A stretch of DNA of 64,000 bases from Proteromonas lacertae (GCA_002245135.1 NGBS01000031.1:18872-82871); one strand, 5' to 3'; shown: positions 52,658-62,526, counted from the first letter of the stretch. Numbers and translations are program-made. The notes: generated by a model from the sequence alone, not told the origin.

Positions 52658-54211
52658 TTATCTATTATTCTTCATATTATTCAACAATTTTATACAATCA
52701 TTCTTCTTTTCTTCAGTATCTGAAAATCTCAAAGCCATTTCACAGTAAGGTATTGCTTCATCAAAATTATTCTAAATAATATATATTATGAAAGAATTAA
52801 TACCATTTTGTAATAACATGTACTTAAATAGGCATTACACATATAAATATCCACATATGACTTTGATAAAGATAATGAGGATTTATAATAGTATATTGCA
52901 CTATTATAATCACTTAAATTGAAATAACAACATCCAAGATTGTAATTTATAATAAACTTATCATCATTTTTTGTTGAAACTAGTAATGAAGATTTGAAAT
53001 ACTTTATACTATTATCATAATCATTCTATTTAAATTTTAATTTAAATAATATATATAAATACAATATAAAAGTAGCAACCTCCTATATTAAATAAACAAA
53101 TATGTCTATGTTTATCATCTGTAAATATTGTCAAAGCTGATTCAAAATATTCTATTGCTTTCATTGATTCTTTTATTGTGTAATAACATTTTCCTAATAA
53201 TGTTAAATACTCAAATTTATCTTCGTCTACACTAATATCAATTAAAGCAGAATTTAGATGATTGATTGCTAATTTATATTTACTAATTCTATAACAACTA
53301 ATGGCTAATGTATAATTTCTTTGTACTTTTTGTTCTTTTGTTAAATCATTTTCTTTAATTGTTTCCAACAAATTGTTACATTCTTCAAACTTCCCAATTG
53401 ATAATAATCTAGTTGCTGCAGTTAAAATATTCTCAAACTTATTTTCACTTACTTCATTTACACATGATTCTATCTTTCTTAATAGTGTATTTATTCTATT
53501 TTCTATTTCATACAATGATGGTCTATCATTTGGTTGAATATTCAACATTTCATCTATTAGTTCTTCAAAGAGTGATTCTCTTTTCCCACCATAATTTCGA
53601 GTAAAGTCTAACTCTTCTTGTGGAATAATTATTTTCATATTAATAGTTTGTGTTTTTGATCCATCAAATGCTAATCTCAATGTATATAATTCATATAAAA
53701 CACATCCCAATGCAAATATATCACTTTCTACAGAGTAATCACTCATTATCCATATCTCTGGAGCTATATAATTCCTTGTTCCATTTATATTCTCATCTTT
53801 TTCATCAATATCAATTGCCAAACCAAAATCACCAATTATTAACTCATCATTATCTCCAATAAATATATTATCTGGTTTTAAATCTCTATGTAATATTCCT
53901 TGCTCATGGATATATCTTAATCCATTTATTAAATTCATTGTGTATTTGAGTATTACATCAATTGATAAATCATGCCCTTCTCTCTGTTTTTTCAATAATA
54001 AACCACGCAAATCACCTTTCTCAAAGTATTCTGTATATATATAAAACTTCTTTTCATCAGTGTCATACTTTGATCCATAATATATCAATACATATTGATT
54101 TTTCATCTTTTCTAATACTTTTGCTTCATTTAATACTTTATCTGCTGATTTTTTATTGACTATTAGCTCTTTTCTCGCAACATTTATCCCATTCATTTTT
54201 ATTAAATGCAC
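52658..54211 (-). CDS. Protein kinase with C-terminal TPRs, 5'-truncated at the glycine loop
   Basis: Exons 54211-53063, 53025-52804 and 52771-52658 encode a Ser/Thr-type kinase domain and then TPRs. Counted from 54211, the ATP-anchoring Lys is in 'VARKEL' (14), the catalytic loop 'HRDLKPDN' starts at 108, 'DFG' is at 128-130 and 'APE' at 150-152. At least five TPR units follow ('[20 protein letters not shown]', '[20 protein letters not shown]'). The frame continues upstream only as far as 'YGKVHLIK', the end of the glycine loop. The preceding bases encode nothing kinase-like and no intron acceptor fits, so the first strand and start codon are missing. The first in-frame ATG is at 54196. The break coincides with the left edge of the Polinton-type element, so the gene is probably disrupted. 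Confidence 0.75.
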
Positions 54212-54240
54212 TTTCCCATAACATATAATATAAATGCATG

Positions 54241-54400
54241 AAATCCTCTTTTATAGAGGATCCTCTTCTAAAAGAGGATTTTTAGATCCTCTCTGAAAGA
54301 GGAAAGAGGATTTTTAGATCCTCTTTAAAAGAGGAAATATAATTTTTATAAAATCCTCTTATTAAAAAAGATGACAAATGAAAAATCCTCTATCCTAAAC
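54241..54400. repeat. Clustered AGAGGAT/ATCCTCT hairpin repeats
   Basis: About 160 bases packed with AATCCTCT and its reverse complement AGAGGATT. The 20-mer AGAGGATTTTTAGATCCTCT occurs exactly twice (54273-54292 and 54305-54324), and each copy is nearly its own reverse complement. AAATCCTCTT appears at 54241 and again at 54351. Strong foldback potential at the junction of the kinase gene and the element suggests terminal-repeat sequence or a nested foldback element. Confidence 0.8.
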
Positions 54401-54406
54401 ATATAT

Positions 54407-54522
54407 GTATAACCGTAAGAATATCACTGTATGTGGGTAAACCGTACCAGACTATTCTTAGGTGCCTTCTACAGGTAAGAATAAGCGATTTGAGTGTGAA
54501 TTAGTTTTTGGTACGGTTATAC
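54407..54522. repeat. Nested inverted repeats at the element's left end
   Basis: GTATAACCGTA (54407-54417) pairs perfectly with TACGGTTATAC (54512-54522). Inside it, AACCGTACCA (54440-54449) pairs with TGGTACGGTT (54509-54518) and TATTCTTA (54453-54460) with TAAGAATA (54476-54483). TAAGAATA also occurs as a direct copy at 54416-54423. The block is less AT-rich than its surroundings. It could be a terminal hairpin, a small nested element or a structured transcript. Confidence 0.75.
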
Positions 54523-54651
54523 TGGAGCAAGCGGTGAATTTAAATTTCTTTATATATTTTAGTGTGTGAATAAATTTATGGGTTAAAATTTATTTTTATG
54601 TTTTTAATAGTTTGTAGTGTAGGATAGTAGAAATAAAGTGTATAAATAGAT

Positions 54652-54689
54652 AAGTAGCTACCTGTTCTACCCCGGCAGGGTAGCTACTT
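54652..54689. repeat. 11-bp perfect hairpin
   Basis: AAGTAGCTACC (54652-54662) pairs with GGTAGCTACTT (54679-54689) around a 16-base GC-richer loop. A separate 10-base palindrome, CCTAGCTAGG, follows at 54741-54750. The stem-loop could be a protein-binding or replication signal of the element. No run of T follows, and I see no tRNA features. Confidence 0.75.
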
Positions 54690-54750
54690 TATATAATAAG
54701 AAATGTATTTCTATGTAAGTAAGTAGCGTGTCCTGTGTAGCCTAGCTAGG

Positions 54751-55036
54751 ACTTAGTGATTAAATAGTGTGGTGGCCAAGCTACAGAATGCGTTCTTACT
54801 TTTTTGTTACTTTTTTCATTTATCAATTTATTTATGGATTTATATAGTGTAGTTAAAAACATTCAAAAGAATTTAAATAGTGTCAAAAATATATATTTAA
54901 AGAATTATCTGCAATATTCTATATTTTTTACTAAATCGAAATTCTGACGAGAAACTGTTGTTATAAACAGAAAAAAGAAACAGTTTTGATTTTCCTGACA
55001 TTTTAGAAAAAACCGTTTTTTATCAAAAATATAAAT
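54751..55036. other. AT-rich leader before the first element gene
   Basis: About 290 bases without an open frame, increasingly A/T-rich toward the start codon at 55037. Presumably it holds the promoter of the first rightward gene of the element. I see no specific signal. Confidence 0.4.
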
Positions 55037-55516
55037 ATGTGTGCTTCAGTAAACTTTGCTTCCTTTTGTTCATTTAGAAATAATGAAGATTATTTGGATA
55101 AGTGTATATGTGGAACCTGTAAGTTTTACTTATATTTTAACCATAATATAAGTGCAGTTTTAGATAGCCCATTACCTAAGGAAGAGATAAAGTCTTATAA
55201 TGAATTCTGTGCTATTTGTCATCAAAAGATGTGGACTAAGTATAGTGATAAGAGATATTATATGATGCTTTTTGATATTAAACCATCAGTAAAACCAAGA
55301 GGATTAAATAGACATTATTTTGCAGTGTTTGATAAGTATATTGAGTGGTTAACACTACCTGAAGGAATGGGAAGTGTTCATTTGAAGAAGAATCCTATGT
55401 TGAAACATTATGTAAAGAAGAATTATATATTTGATGATAGTGATGATGAGGAAGAAGAAGAAGTACAAGAAGAAGTTAAAGGAAATAATGATCAAACTAC
55501 GATAAACATAGTCTAA
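55037..55516 (+). CDS. Element-encoded Cys-rich protein with acidic tail
   Basis: This 159-residue intronless frame carries two cysteine clusters, 'CICGTC' (about 23-28) and 'CAICH' (about 60-64), that could bind one zinc ion. A Lys-rich middle and a strongly acidic end ('DDSDDEEEEEVQEE') follow. It is the leftmost gene of the element and I recognise no family. An early regulatory or DNA-binding role is possible by analogy with terminal genes of related elements, but this is speculation. Confidence 0.65.
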   Translation: MCASVNFASFCSFRNNEDYLDKCICGTCKFYLYFNHNISAVLDSPLPKEEIKSYNEFCAICHQKMWTKYSDKRYYMMLFDIKPSVKPRGLNRHYFAVFDKYIEWLTLPEGMGSVHLKKNPMLKHYVKKNYIFDDSDDEEEEEVQEEVKGNNDQTTINIV

Positions 55517-55655
55517 ATTTTAAAACGAATCTCTATCTTAAAATGATTTGGGACAGGGTTTAAAAATATGCGTAATTTAATAAAAATCACATAATATAAT
55601 AAAAATATAATAAAAACATAATAAAAAATATAATAACCATAATATATAATTATTA

Positions 55656-56489
55656 CTAAAATGGTTCTGTAACACCTGTATCCATCCACTCTGTTATAAT
55701 AACTTGAGGTGGGAATGCTTGATATGAATATGCATCAAGACCTTTTCGTTCTATATAAAGATTACATTTATTATTATTATTTCTTAATATAGCAAAAAAA
55801 CCATCATATTTATTTAATGCAGGTTGTGAAGTTTCATTTATTACACCTTGTATAGGGAAGTATATTCCATTACTTCCATCTACAAAGTATGTTTCTAATA
55901 ATTTGTTATAATATTGTTGTAATAAATCTTCTTTACCTGGTTCAGCTTTAATAACATGATGATCATCTAGATATAATATAAATCCATTACCATTATCATG
56001 ATTTTTTAAAACAAGGCCATTGTATATCTTGATTCTCATAAAATGTTCAAACATTTGAATTTTTATAGGTACTTTTACAGTAGATTCATATTGATTGATC
56101 GAACCATCTTGAAATATATAGAAATTAACTGACCAATATGTATATTCAGTATGCAATAATTTAGGTGATACAGAATTATTAACTATTGTAGTGCTACCTC
56201 CAGAACTATTATTTACAACATTATATATTTCTTGACATTTACCATATATAGTATTTGTAGTAGTTTTGATATCATTAACAGGTGTAACTATATTATTTAT
56301 TTGTGTGTCAGTATGATTATTAATAGGTTTAACAATAGTATCAGGATCAGTAGGTTGTATATTTATTTTGTCAGCTATATCTTTAGCAAGCTTATCTGTA
56401 TCAATATTTATATCTGAAGTATTTCGTTCCCCAATAAACATTTTTTGTATTAATAAACAATAAAATAATAAAATTAATAAAAACATCAA
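55656..56489 (-). CDS. Element protein of unknown function, next to the packaging ATPase
   Basis: A 277-residue frame. The first Met is followed by a hydrophobic stretch ('FLLILLFYCLLI'), and a second Met ('MFIGERN') would give a shorter soluble protein; the sequence does not decide between them. The N-terminal third is Asn/Thr/Asp-rich and may be extended or fibrous. The rest is rich in aromatic beta-type segments ('YTYWSVNFYIFQDGS', 'DGFFAILRNNNNKC'). It lies 18 bases downstream of the ATPase gene on the same strand. A structural, spike-like role is inferred from composition and neighbours only. Confidence 0.6.
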   Translation of the reverse strand: MMFLLILLFYCLLIQKMFIGERNTSDINIDTDKLAKDIADKINIQPTDPDTIVKPINNHTDTQINNIVTPVNDIKTTTNTIYGKCQEIYNVVNNSSGGSTTIVNNSVSPKLLHTEYTYWSVNFYIFQDGSINQYESTVKVPIKIQMFEHFMRIKIYNGLVLKNHDNGNGFILYLDDHHVIKAEPGKEDLLQQYYNKLLETYFVDGSNGIYFPIQGVINETSQPALNKYDGFFAILRNNNNKCNLYIERKGLDAYSYQAFPPQVIITEWMDTGVTEPF

Positions 56490-56507
56490 GAAACTTCAGA
56501 ATGATCT

Positions 56508-57248
56508 TCAATCAAAATATTGAAAGTTAGCTCTAAACACTTTTTTAACATTATCAATATATAAGAAGTTATATTGTGGCTTAGTAACAGCTAAATATAA
56601 CTCTTTAAATGTTTCATATTCAGGTATCCATATATTCAATGAGTTGTATAAGTCAAACAAATTTCTGTTACTCAATCCATAAAATGTTAAACAATAATCT
56701 ACTTGTGATCTTGCTGAAGGTACTATATCAGTAATATATTGACTACTAATTATAATTTTTGATTTCAAATGTCTATTTTCTTTCATTAATACTGGTATGA
56801 TATTAGCTGTTTTCAACTCTAAACTAAGATCATCAAATATTATAATATGTTCTGCATACTCATAATTATCTTTGTTTGTATCGTCAATTGATTTCATTAA
56901 CTTCTCTACTAAATTATCTCCTGAGTAAGGTTCAAATAATGAATCATTTTCATCATAGCTAATTTCATTATAATCTAATAACTCTTTAATTGAATCATAT
57001 ATCCTATCTTGTTTGATTGTACCTACGAAAAAATGTACATGTTGTTTTTTCTTATATTTTGGATCTATAATATGTCTTAATATATTGTATATCAAAGTTG
57101 TTTTACCACTATTCTTACGAGCCACAATAAATATATTGCAGAAAGGCTCATTAAAGTAATCATATCCCAGAATTTTCTTAGGATCAAATGACTCACCACC
57201 ATCAACAGGTTCAATTTGTATATTATTTATTTTTTCAAATTTAAACAT
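56508..57248 (-). CDS. Genome-packaging ATPase (A32/FtsK-HerA type)
   Basis: A 246-residue P-loop ATPase that in related viruses pumps DNA into the capsid. The Walker A segment is 'ARKNSGKTT' with the Lys at residue 49, and the hydrophobic strand ending in Asp-Asp, 'HIIIFDD' (134-140), is Walker B. 'KIIISSQY' downstream matches the sensor-like strand ending in Gln found in this family. The size is typical for Polinton and virophage ATPases. It lies between the major capsid gene and an unknown gene on the same strand, the usual morphogenesis cluster. Confidence 0.9.
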   Translation of the reverse strand: MFKFEKINNIQIEPVDGGESFDPKKILGYDYFNEPFCNIFIVARKNSGKTTLIYNILRHIIDPKYKKKQHVHFFVGTIKQDRIYDSIKELLDYNEISYDENDSLFEPYSGDNLVEKLMKSIDDTNKDNYEYAEHIIIFDDLSLELKTANIIPVLMKENRHLKSKIIISSQYITDIVPSARSQVDYCLTFYGLSNRNLFDLYNSLNIWIPEYETFKELYLAVTKPQYNFLYIDNVKKVFRANFQYFD

Positions 57249-57320
57249 AGTGTGTGTATATATATTATGTAGTGAGAAATCAAAAAATAAAAATAGAAGT
57301 CAATAATAAAGTATTATTAC

Positions 57321-58742
57321 TTATACTACCTTTTCAACACCTCTTGGTCCAATAATCAATTGTTTACCAGTAATTATGTAGAACTTATGATGAATTGTAT
57401 ATGGATTATGATTAGCATCAAATCGTTGATTTGAGCAATCCAAAGTAATTTTTAAATCACTTGCTAAGTCTTTACCAGCTCTTAATTTTAATTCAGTTAA
57501 TCGATCAGTACTGAAATTTAGAACATCAAAAAATGAATTGGGAAATGATAATGTATTACATTTATCATATATTGTATTTTGAATAATATTTCTCATATAT
57601 TCCCATGTCTGATATTTTGCAGGATATAAATAATCAGGTGTATAAACGAAATCATTAATTTGCCATCTTATTCTATCTTGATCTTGATCAAAAGGAATAG
57701 TATCTCTATTATATGCATCATTATAATATGCTCTGTATAATATATATTTAACATAACTTCCTATGCTACTATTAATACTGAAGTTATAGTTAAAAGTATT
57801 ACTACCTGGAATTGGATCTTTAGTGATTTGAACTATATTAAAGTCAGTAAAGTCAATAGGATGATGAGTTGAATAATTAATGGTATTAGCATTACATGTT
57901 GGATCTTTATTGTAACAAATGTAAAGTCTAGGATTAATAATTTTCATTCCTACATGCTGTTGCCATGAATTAATCCAAACAGAACCATTGCTATGATGAA
58001 TCCAATTCATTATAGGAGCAAATGTGAATTGAATATAAATGACTTCACCAAAATAAATATCATTCTTCAAAGCTAATATGGTATTATAGAAATCTGCAAA
58101 ATGAAATCTACAGTATAGTTTTCCATGTAATATATCTTCTGTTGTTCCCATTTCTTCCCAATAATTCCAAACACCTCCATTTGCATTTAAAGTAGAATTA
58201 GAATTACATATAGTTGTTTCAGCTATTTTATTATTTCTAATGCGTAAGCCATCAAATAAATATTCATAATAATGATAATCTTTTATATCATAAGGATACT
58301 GATTAGCAATTTGATGAGCTAAATCTCGATATTCATTATAACTACTATCTAAATCACATAGAAGTGTTCCAGTTTTATTGTATACTTTGATAGTTCCAAA
58401 ATTCATTGAATTCCTTAAATTTATATGATCTAACATTTTACCAGTAGTAGAATCAGTTACAGGTGTAATAGGTAATTTCCATTGTCCTTTACCTGCATCT
58501 GCATGATCTCTTTTTTGACCTGTAGTATAATCTAATTCAAATTCAAAGTAACTTTTAGATAGATTAACACAATTATCACCAGATATTTCAAATGTAATAG
58601 CATCACTGTTTGAATTTAAAGTATTCAATATAGTCTCATTTCTACTTTGGTTAGGTGTAACTAAAATATGATTGTAGACAGGTATATAAGCTGGCACAAT
58701 GCTTTCATGTTTTTGTGAATTAGGTACAGCAGTGATTGACAT
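57321..58742 (-). CDS. Major capsid protein (double jelly roll, Polinton type)
   Basis: A 473-residue beta-rich protein, the size expected for Polinton major capsid proteins. It opens with the usual pattern of a short leader, then 'ITFEISGDNCVNLSKSYFEF', where the first barrel's strand begins. Aromatic-rich strands run throughout, for example 'NDIYFGEVIYIQFTFAPIM' and 'PRLYICYNKDP'. The identification rests on length, strand pattern and position between ATPase and penton genes; by eye I cannot show the fold directly. No intron is needed. Confidence 0.8.
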   Translation of the reverse strand: MSITAVPNSQKHESIVPAYIPVYNHILVTPNQSRNETILNTLNSNSDAITFEISGDNCVNLSKSYFEFELDYTTGQKRDHADAGKGQWKLPITPVTDSTTGKMLDHINLRNSMNFGTIKVYNKTGTLLCDLDSSYNEYRDLAHQIANQYPYDIKDYHYYEYLFDGLRIRNNKIAETTICNSNSTLNANGGVWNYWEEMGTTEDILHGKLYCRFHFADFYNTILALKNDIYFGEVIYIQFTFAPIMNWIHHSNGSVWINSWQQHVGMKIINPRLYICYNKDPTCNANTINYSTHHPIDFTDFNIVQITKDPIPGSNTFNYNFSINSSIGSYVKYILYRAYYNDAYNRDTIPFDQDQDRIRWQINDFVYTPDYLYPAKYQTWEYMRNIIQNTIYDKCNTLSFPNSFFDVLNFSTDRLTELKLRAGKDLASDLKITLDCSNQRFDANHNPYTIHHKFYIITGKQLIIGPRGVEKVV

Positions 58743-58796
58743 ATTTTATGTTATTTTTTAAAAATCAAAAAATGCTTAAAAATAGCAAGAAATTTA

Positions 58797-59768
58797 TTAA
58801 TACAAAATAATCTCAAAATAAATAGGTAAGTTATTTAAATCAATTGCATAACCATCTTGTTGAGAGACTGATATATTCATTCGTTGATATTCGTGATATT
58901 GCATCTTTTTAGTTGTCCATTCAATTTGTGGATTAGTGAATGTAGTATAATCTGCATTTATATCAGTTACAGGTATATTTGCTAAAACCATTGAATTCTC
59001 ACCACTATTAACCCAGTCACATCTAATTTGTATGAATGACACCCATAGTAAAGAAGGCTGATTTGGTAACAAATTAGAATAATAATTAAAATCTTTACTG
59101 AAATATGCATCACTTAAATGATTTGCATGATAAATTGATATACTTTTATTTATTTCATCTAAACCAAATAACTTATATGCTAAGTTAGGGAATTCCATAC
59201 TAAAATCTGTAAAGTAATATTTTCCGAAATGAGTAATATAATTAAATTGTAACTTTAATCTATTTTCTGAAGTTTTTTCAAATTGAAGTACATCTGTTTG
59301 ATCATCTACTTTATGAAATGGAAATCTATTTGCAAAATCTTCATCAGGTAATGGTACCACTCCATTATCAAATGCATAAAAAGTAAAACTTAAGAGATTT
59401 CTAGCAAAATAATCTAATAATTCTTTTCCTGTATATTTTCTTTGAGGTATTTTAATATCAATAGTTTTATTATAAGGTCCATTTTGGTTTTCAGGGTATG
59501 CCCATTTTATTGGATTTGTTTCATCTGGATTAATGCAGCTATAATAAGTAAAATTAAAGAGTATATGATCATTTACTTCATCTTGTATTGTATAGAAGTT
59601 ATTTGGAATAACTGCAGTAATTAAACTCATATATTGATATTTTTCAGTTATAGTTGGAGTATTAATACATCTTGTCCATCTATTTGAAAATTTTGAATCA
59701 TAGTCTGATGTAGTTAAGAACAATGATCTTCTATTATTTATAACATTATTACTATCTTTAGGTTGCAT
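58797..59768 (-). CDS. Penton / minor capsid protein (single jelly roll)
   Basis: A 323-residue protein with the opening typical of Polinton pentons: a Ser/Asp/Arg-rich start followed by 'YQYMSLITAVIPNNFYTI', where the Leu...Pro-Asn-x-Phe-Tyr pattern recurs in the family. Beta-strand-rich sequence follows. It would form the capsid vertices. It lies directly upstream of the major capsid gene on the same strand, with a 54-base gap, and diverges from the large unknown gene at 59848. Confidence 0.75.
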   Translation of the reverse strand: MQPKDSNNVINNRRSLFLTTSDYDSKFSNRWTRCINTPTITEKYQYMSLITAVIPNNFYTIQDEVNDHILFNFTYYSCINPDETNPIKWAYPENQNGPYNKTIDIKIPQRKYTGKELLDYFARNLLSFTFYAFDNGVVPLPDEDFANRFPFHKVDDQTDVLQFEKTSENRLKLQFNYITHFGKYYFTDFSMEFPNLAYKLFGLDEINKSISIYHANHLSDAYFSKDFNYYSNLLPNQPSLLWVSFIQIRCDWVNSGENSMVLANIPVTDINADYTTFTNPQIEWTTKKMQYHEYQRMNISVSQQDGYAIDLNNLPIYFEIILY

Positions 59769-59847
59769 TATGATTTATAATTGTTGAGAAATATTAAAAT
59801 ATAATTTTATTTGAATTATTCTTTAATTTATATATCGTTATATATAT
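59769..59847. promoter_or_regulatory. Bidirectional promoter region of the element
   Basis: These 79 bases separate the leftward capsid cluster from the rightward gene at 59848. They are almost pure A/T, with a TATATATA run directly before the rightward ATG. A shared promoter is inferred from the layout. Confidence 0.4.
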
Positions 59848-62526
59848 ATGCAACCACAACCACAAGTTAACAATTCAAATGATGAAGAAGATGAACCAAC
59901 AGATGATGATTATGAATATGAAGAAGATGAAGATAATGTACCTATTGATATGAACAGAATAAGACATAGAAGAAGACATAGAAGGAATCAAGTCATACCA
60001 TTTCAAGATATAAGCGAAGATGATTTGAATAACTATGTGAATCAAGAAGTGAAAAGATTTAACAAAGCATTGATTATGCAATATAGACTAATTCCTATAG
60101 GATGGCCAAATCATGAATTTAATAGAATATATAATTTATATGATGAACATATGAAAATGTTTAATTGGTGTAAGAATTTATTTGTAACAGGTCCTTTTGC
60201 ACATGGCAAACCATTAGAAGCTTATAATCCAAAATTAGCAGGAAATGAAAATTCTGCTAATGCAAGAGAATGTGGAATATTTAAAACTCGTATAGCAGAT
60301 GGTATTGATAAATTGTGTATGGCATCTGATTTTATATTACAAAGAAATCCATTTGTTGTTTTACACCCAAAAGAGAGAATAGGTGTTACACAACTAGAAA
60401 ATAGAAGAATTAAAAAAACTCATTATGAAATTGATGAAAGACATCCAGAACCAGAAAATGATTTTAACATAATGAATAATGAACATTATAATAGTGCAGC
60501 TGAAATAAGAGCGGAAAATGTTATGCAAAATAGACATGATAATATGGTAAGAGGAGTATTAGTAAATGCAGACAATGGAAGTAATGATAATAACAATAAT
60601 AACAACAATGGAAATAATAACAATGATAATAATGAAAATAATAACAATGCAAATTATGATATAATTAGCTTTTGCGATTCTCTGAAAGATAAGATAAAGT
60701 TCTACATAGGTCGTTTAATGAGAACTAAATTTTGGTATTTAACAAATCAAAAAGAAGAAACAGCTTATTCAATTGCATTAATCATATACAACTGTGTAAC
60801 TGATTTGTATATATTAGCTTTATATTACATACCAATATTAAAAGATAAGTTAAGTGGTAATTATCAAAATGATAATGAATATACTTTACCATATCATCCT
60901 GATAGAAGAAATTTTATGGGATTACCAGATGGTGATAATAGAACAGGATATAGATATAACTATTTAGCAACTATACAAAAAATATTAACAGAAGCGCATG
61001 TACCACAAGGTCAAATCAATACAAATATATTTGCTAATCCTATAACTTTTAGAATGAATAGAGCTTTAGATACGCAACTTAACCGTCAAATTAAACATAG
61101 AAGATCAGTTCCAGCTTATGTTGGAATGAATGTTGCAGATCATAGAAATTGGAGATATGTTGCACCAGCTAATTATCCTCCTGCTCATCCATCAATTACT
61201 GCAGATTTGATTGATAGAAATGTCAATGCATTTTATAATGCATCACCTGCAAATAGTGATAGTGAAGATAATGATAATAATCCATCAAGTAGTGATACTG
61301 AAGAAGATTCAGACACTTATGATCTTGGTGATATGAGTAATCAAATACCACCTCCTCCTTTGCCACCAAGACCTATGCCAGCAAGAACTGATCAACAACA
61401 ACCACCTCCACCTCCTCCTGTATCAAATGTATCTAGATCTAATGTAATTAGTTTAGGTAATCAATTTAATCCTCATCATCTTATACCATCTGATAGATTT
61501 TCATTTTTAGTATCAGATGATTTGCTTAATGCTATACCAAATCCAAATAGAGACTTTAATAAATCTCATAGATTTTTAGCTAATAGAGAAAATGGTGCAA
61601 AAATAGGTGTAACTAGGATAATACAAGAGTTTTATACACAATTGTTAACAAATAATGGTAAAATCTATTCAATTGATGCATTTATACATAACCATAATCC
61701 ACCTTGTACAATTGTAGATGAAAATTCAAGCAAGAGTTATATGTTCTTTACTGATTGGGTTAGAGAAGAAAACATCAATTTACCTTTATTACCTAGATCT
61801 AAATATAATGCAACTGAAGTAAATGATATACCTCAAAATTACAGTAGTATCAATATGATGTTCTATGGATATGATTACAATAGAAATATATATTCATATA
61901 CTGGTTTATTAGAATATTGGTTAAAGAATCATAGAGGAACGGCATTTAATGAAAGACAAGCTAAGCAGGAAATATACATATATAATCCATGTATCAATAT
62001 TCTATCAGATGATGAAGAGGAAAATAAAAACATAAAAGTATTAATAGGTATGGATTATGATAAAAATTGGCCTAACGATAAAAAAATCAAATGTAAACAA
62101 ATCAAAGTAATAGTATCTCAAGAAAGTGATAGAGCATGGTATGTAATAAGTGATCCAATGTTTGATTATATGTCATGCGATATACCAGGTGATGGAATTC
62201 ACAAATTCTATAACTATCCATTCTTTGTTAAGATAGGAGATACAGTAGAATTGATAGTACCAGTATCTTTGAAAGATAATATTTATGTATTAAAAGATGC
62301 TAGATTAGATGATAAAGATGAAAATAATTATTTAAAAATTGATGATTATATGAGAAATGCAAATCGAGATAGTATTAATCAAAGAGCTATTGATGATAGA
62401 GAAACAGCTAAGCGTAGAATACATGGTTTAGGTAAAAAGCGTAGAAGAAAGACACAATCATTAGTAAAATTGTATACCAAATTGTTTACACACAATAATA
62501 AAAGAAAAAGAATAAAAATTATATAG
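59848..62526 (+). CDS. Large element protein of unknown function (892 residues)
   Basis: The largest gene of the element in view. The N-terminus is acidic ('NDEEDEPTDDDYEYEEDEDN') and then Arg/His-rich ('RIRHRRRHRRN'). An Asn-rich run lies near residues 245-270. A Ser/Asp-rich and Pro-rich middle ('PPPPLPPRP' and 'PPPPPP', about 500-530) follows. A folded C-terminal half ends in a very basic tail ('KKRRRKTQS', 'NNKRKRIKI') that looks like a nuclear or DNA-binding segment. I recognise no polymerase, integrase or helicase motif. It could be a minor structural or terminal protein; neither is proven. Confidence 0.65.
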   Translation: MQPQPQVNNSNDEEDEPTDDDYEYEEDEDNVPIDMNRIRHRRRHRRNQVIPFQDISEDDLNNYVNQEVKRFNKALIMQYRLIPIGWPNHEFNRIYNLYDEHMKMFNWCKNLFVTGPFAHGKPLEAYNPKLAGNENSANARECGIFKTRIADGIDKLCMASDFILQRNPFVVLHPKERIGVTQLENRRIKKTHYEIDERHPEPENDFNIMNNEHYNSAAEIRAENVMQNRHDNMVRGVLVNADNGSNDNNNNNNNGNNNNDNNENNNNANYDIISFCDSLKDKIKFYIGRLMRTKFWYLTNQKEETAYSIALIIYNCVTDLYILALYYIPILKDKLSGNYQNDNEYTLPYHPDRRNFMGLPDGDNRTGYRYNYLATIQKILTEAHVPQGQINTNIFANPITFRMNRALDTQLNRQIKHRRSVPAYVGMNVADHRNWRYVAPANYPPAHPSITADLIDRNVNAFYNASPANSDSEDNDNNPSSSDTEEDSDTYDLGDMSNQIPPPPLPPRPMPARTDQQQPPPPPPVSNVSRSNVISLGNQFNPHHLIPSDRFSFLVSDDLLNAIPNPNRDFNKSHRFLANRENGAKIGVTRIIQEFYTQLLTNNGKIYSIDAFIHNHNPPCTIVDENSSKSYMFFTDWVREENINLPLLPRSKYNATEVNDIPQNYSSINMMFYGYDYNRNIYSYTGLLEYWLKNHRGTAFNERQAKQEIYIYNPCINILSDDEEENKNIKVLIGMDYDKNWPNDKKIKCKQIKVIVSQESDRAWYVISDPMFDYMSCDIPGDGIHKFYNYPFFVKIGDTVELIVPVSLKDNIYVLKDARLDDKDENNYLKIDDYMRNANRDSINQRAIDDRETAKRRIHGLGKKRRRKTQSLVKLYTKLFTHNNKRKRIKII

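Noticed and set aside
54241-54400. CRISPR-like array
   Set aside because: The repeats are overlapping palindromes without regular unique spacers, and the genome is eukaryotic.
54640-54760. tRNA gene at the stem-loop
   Set aside because: There is one stem with a 16-base loop only; no cloverleaf, no T-loop or A-box sequence.
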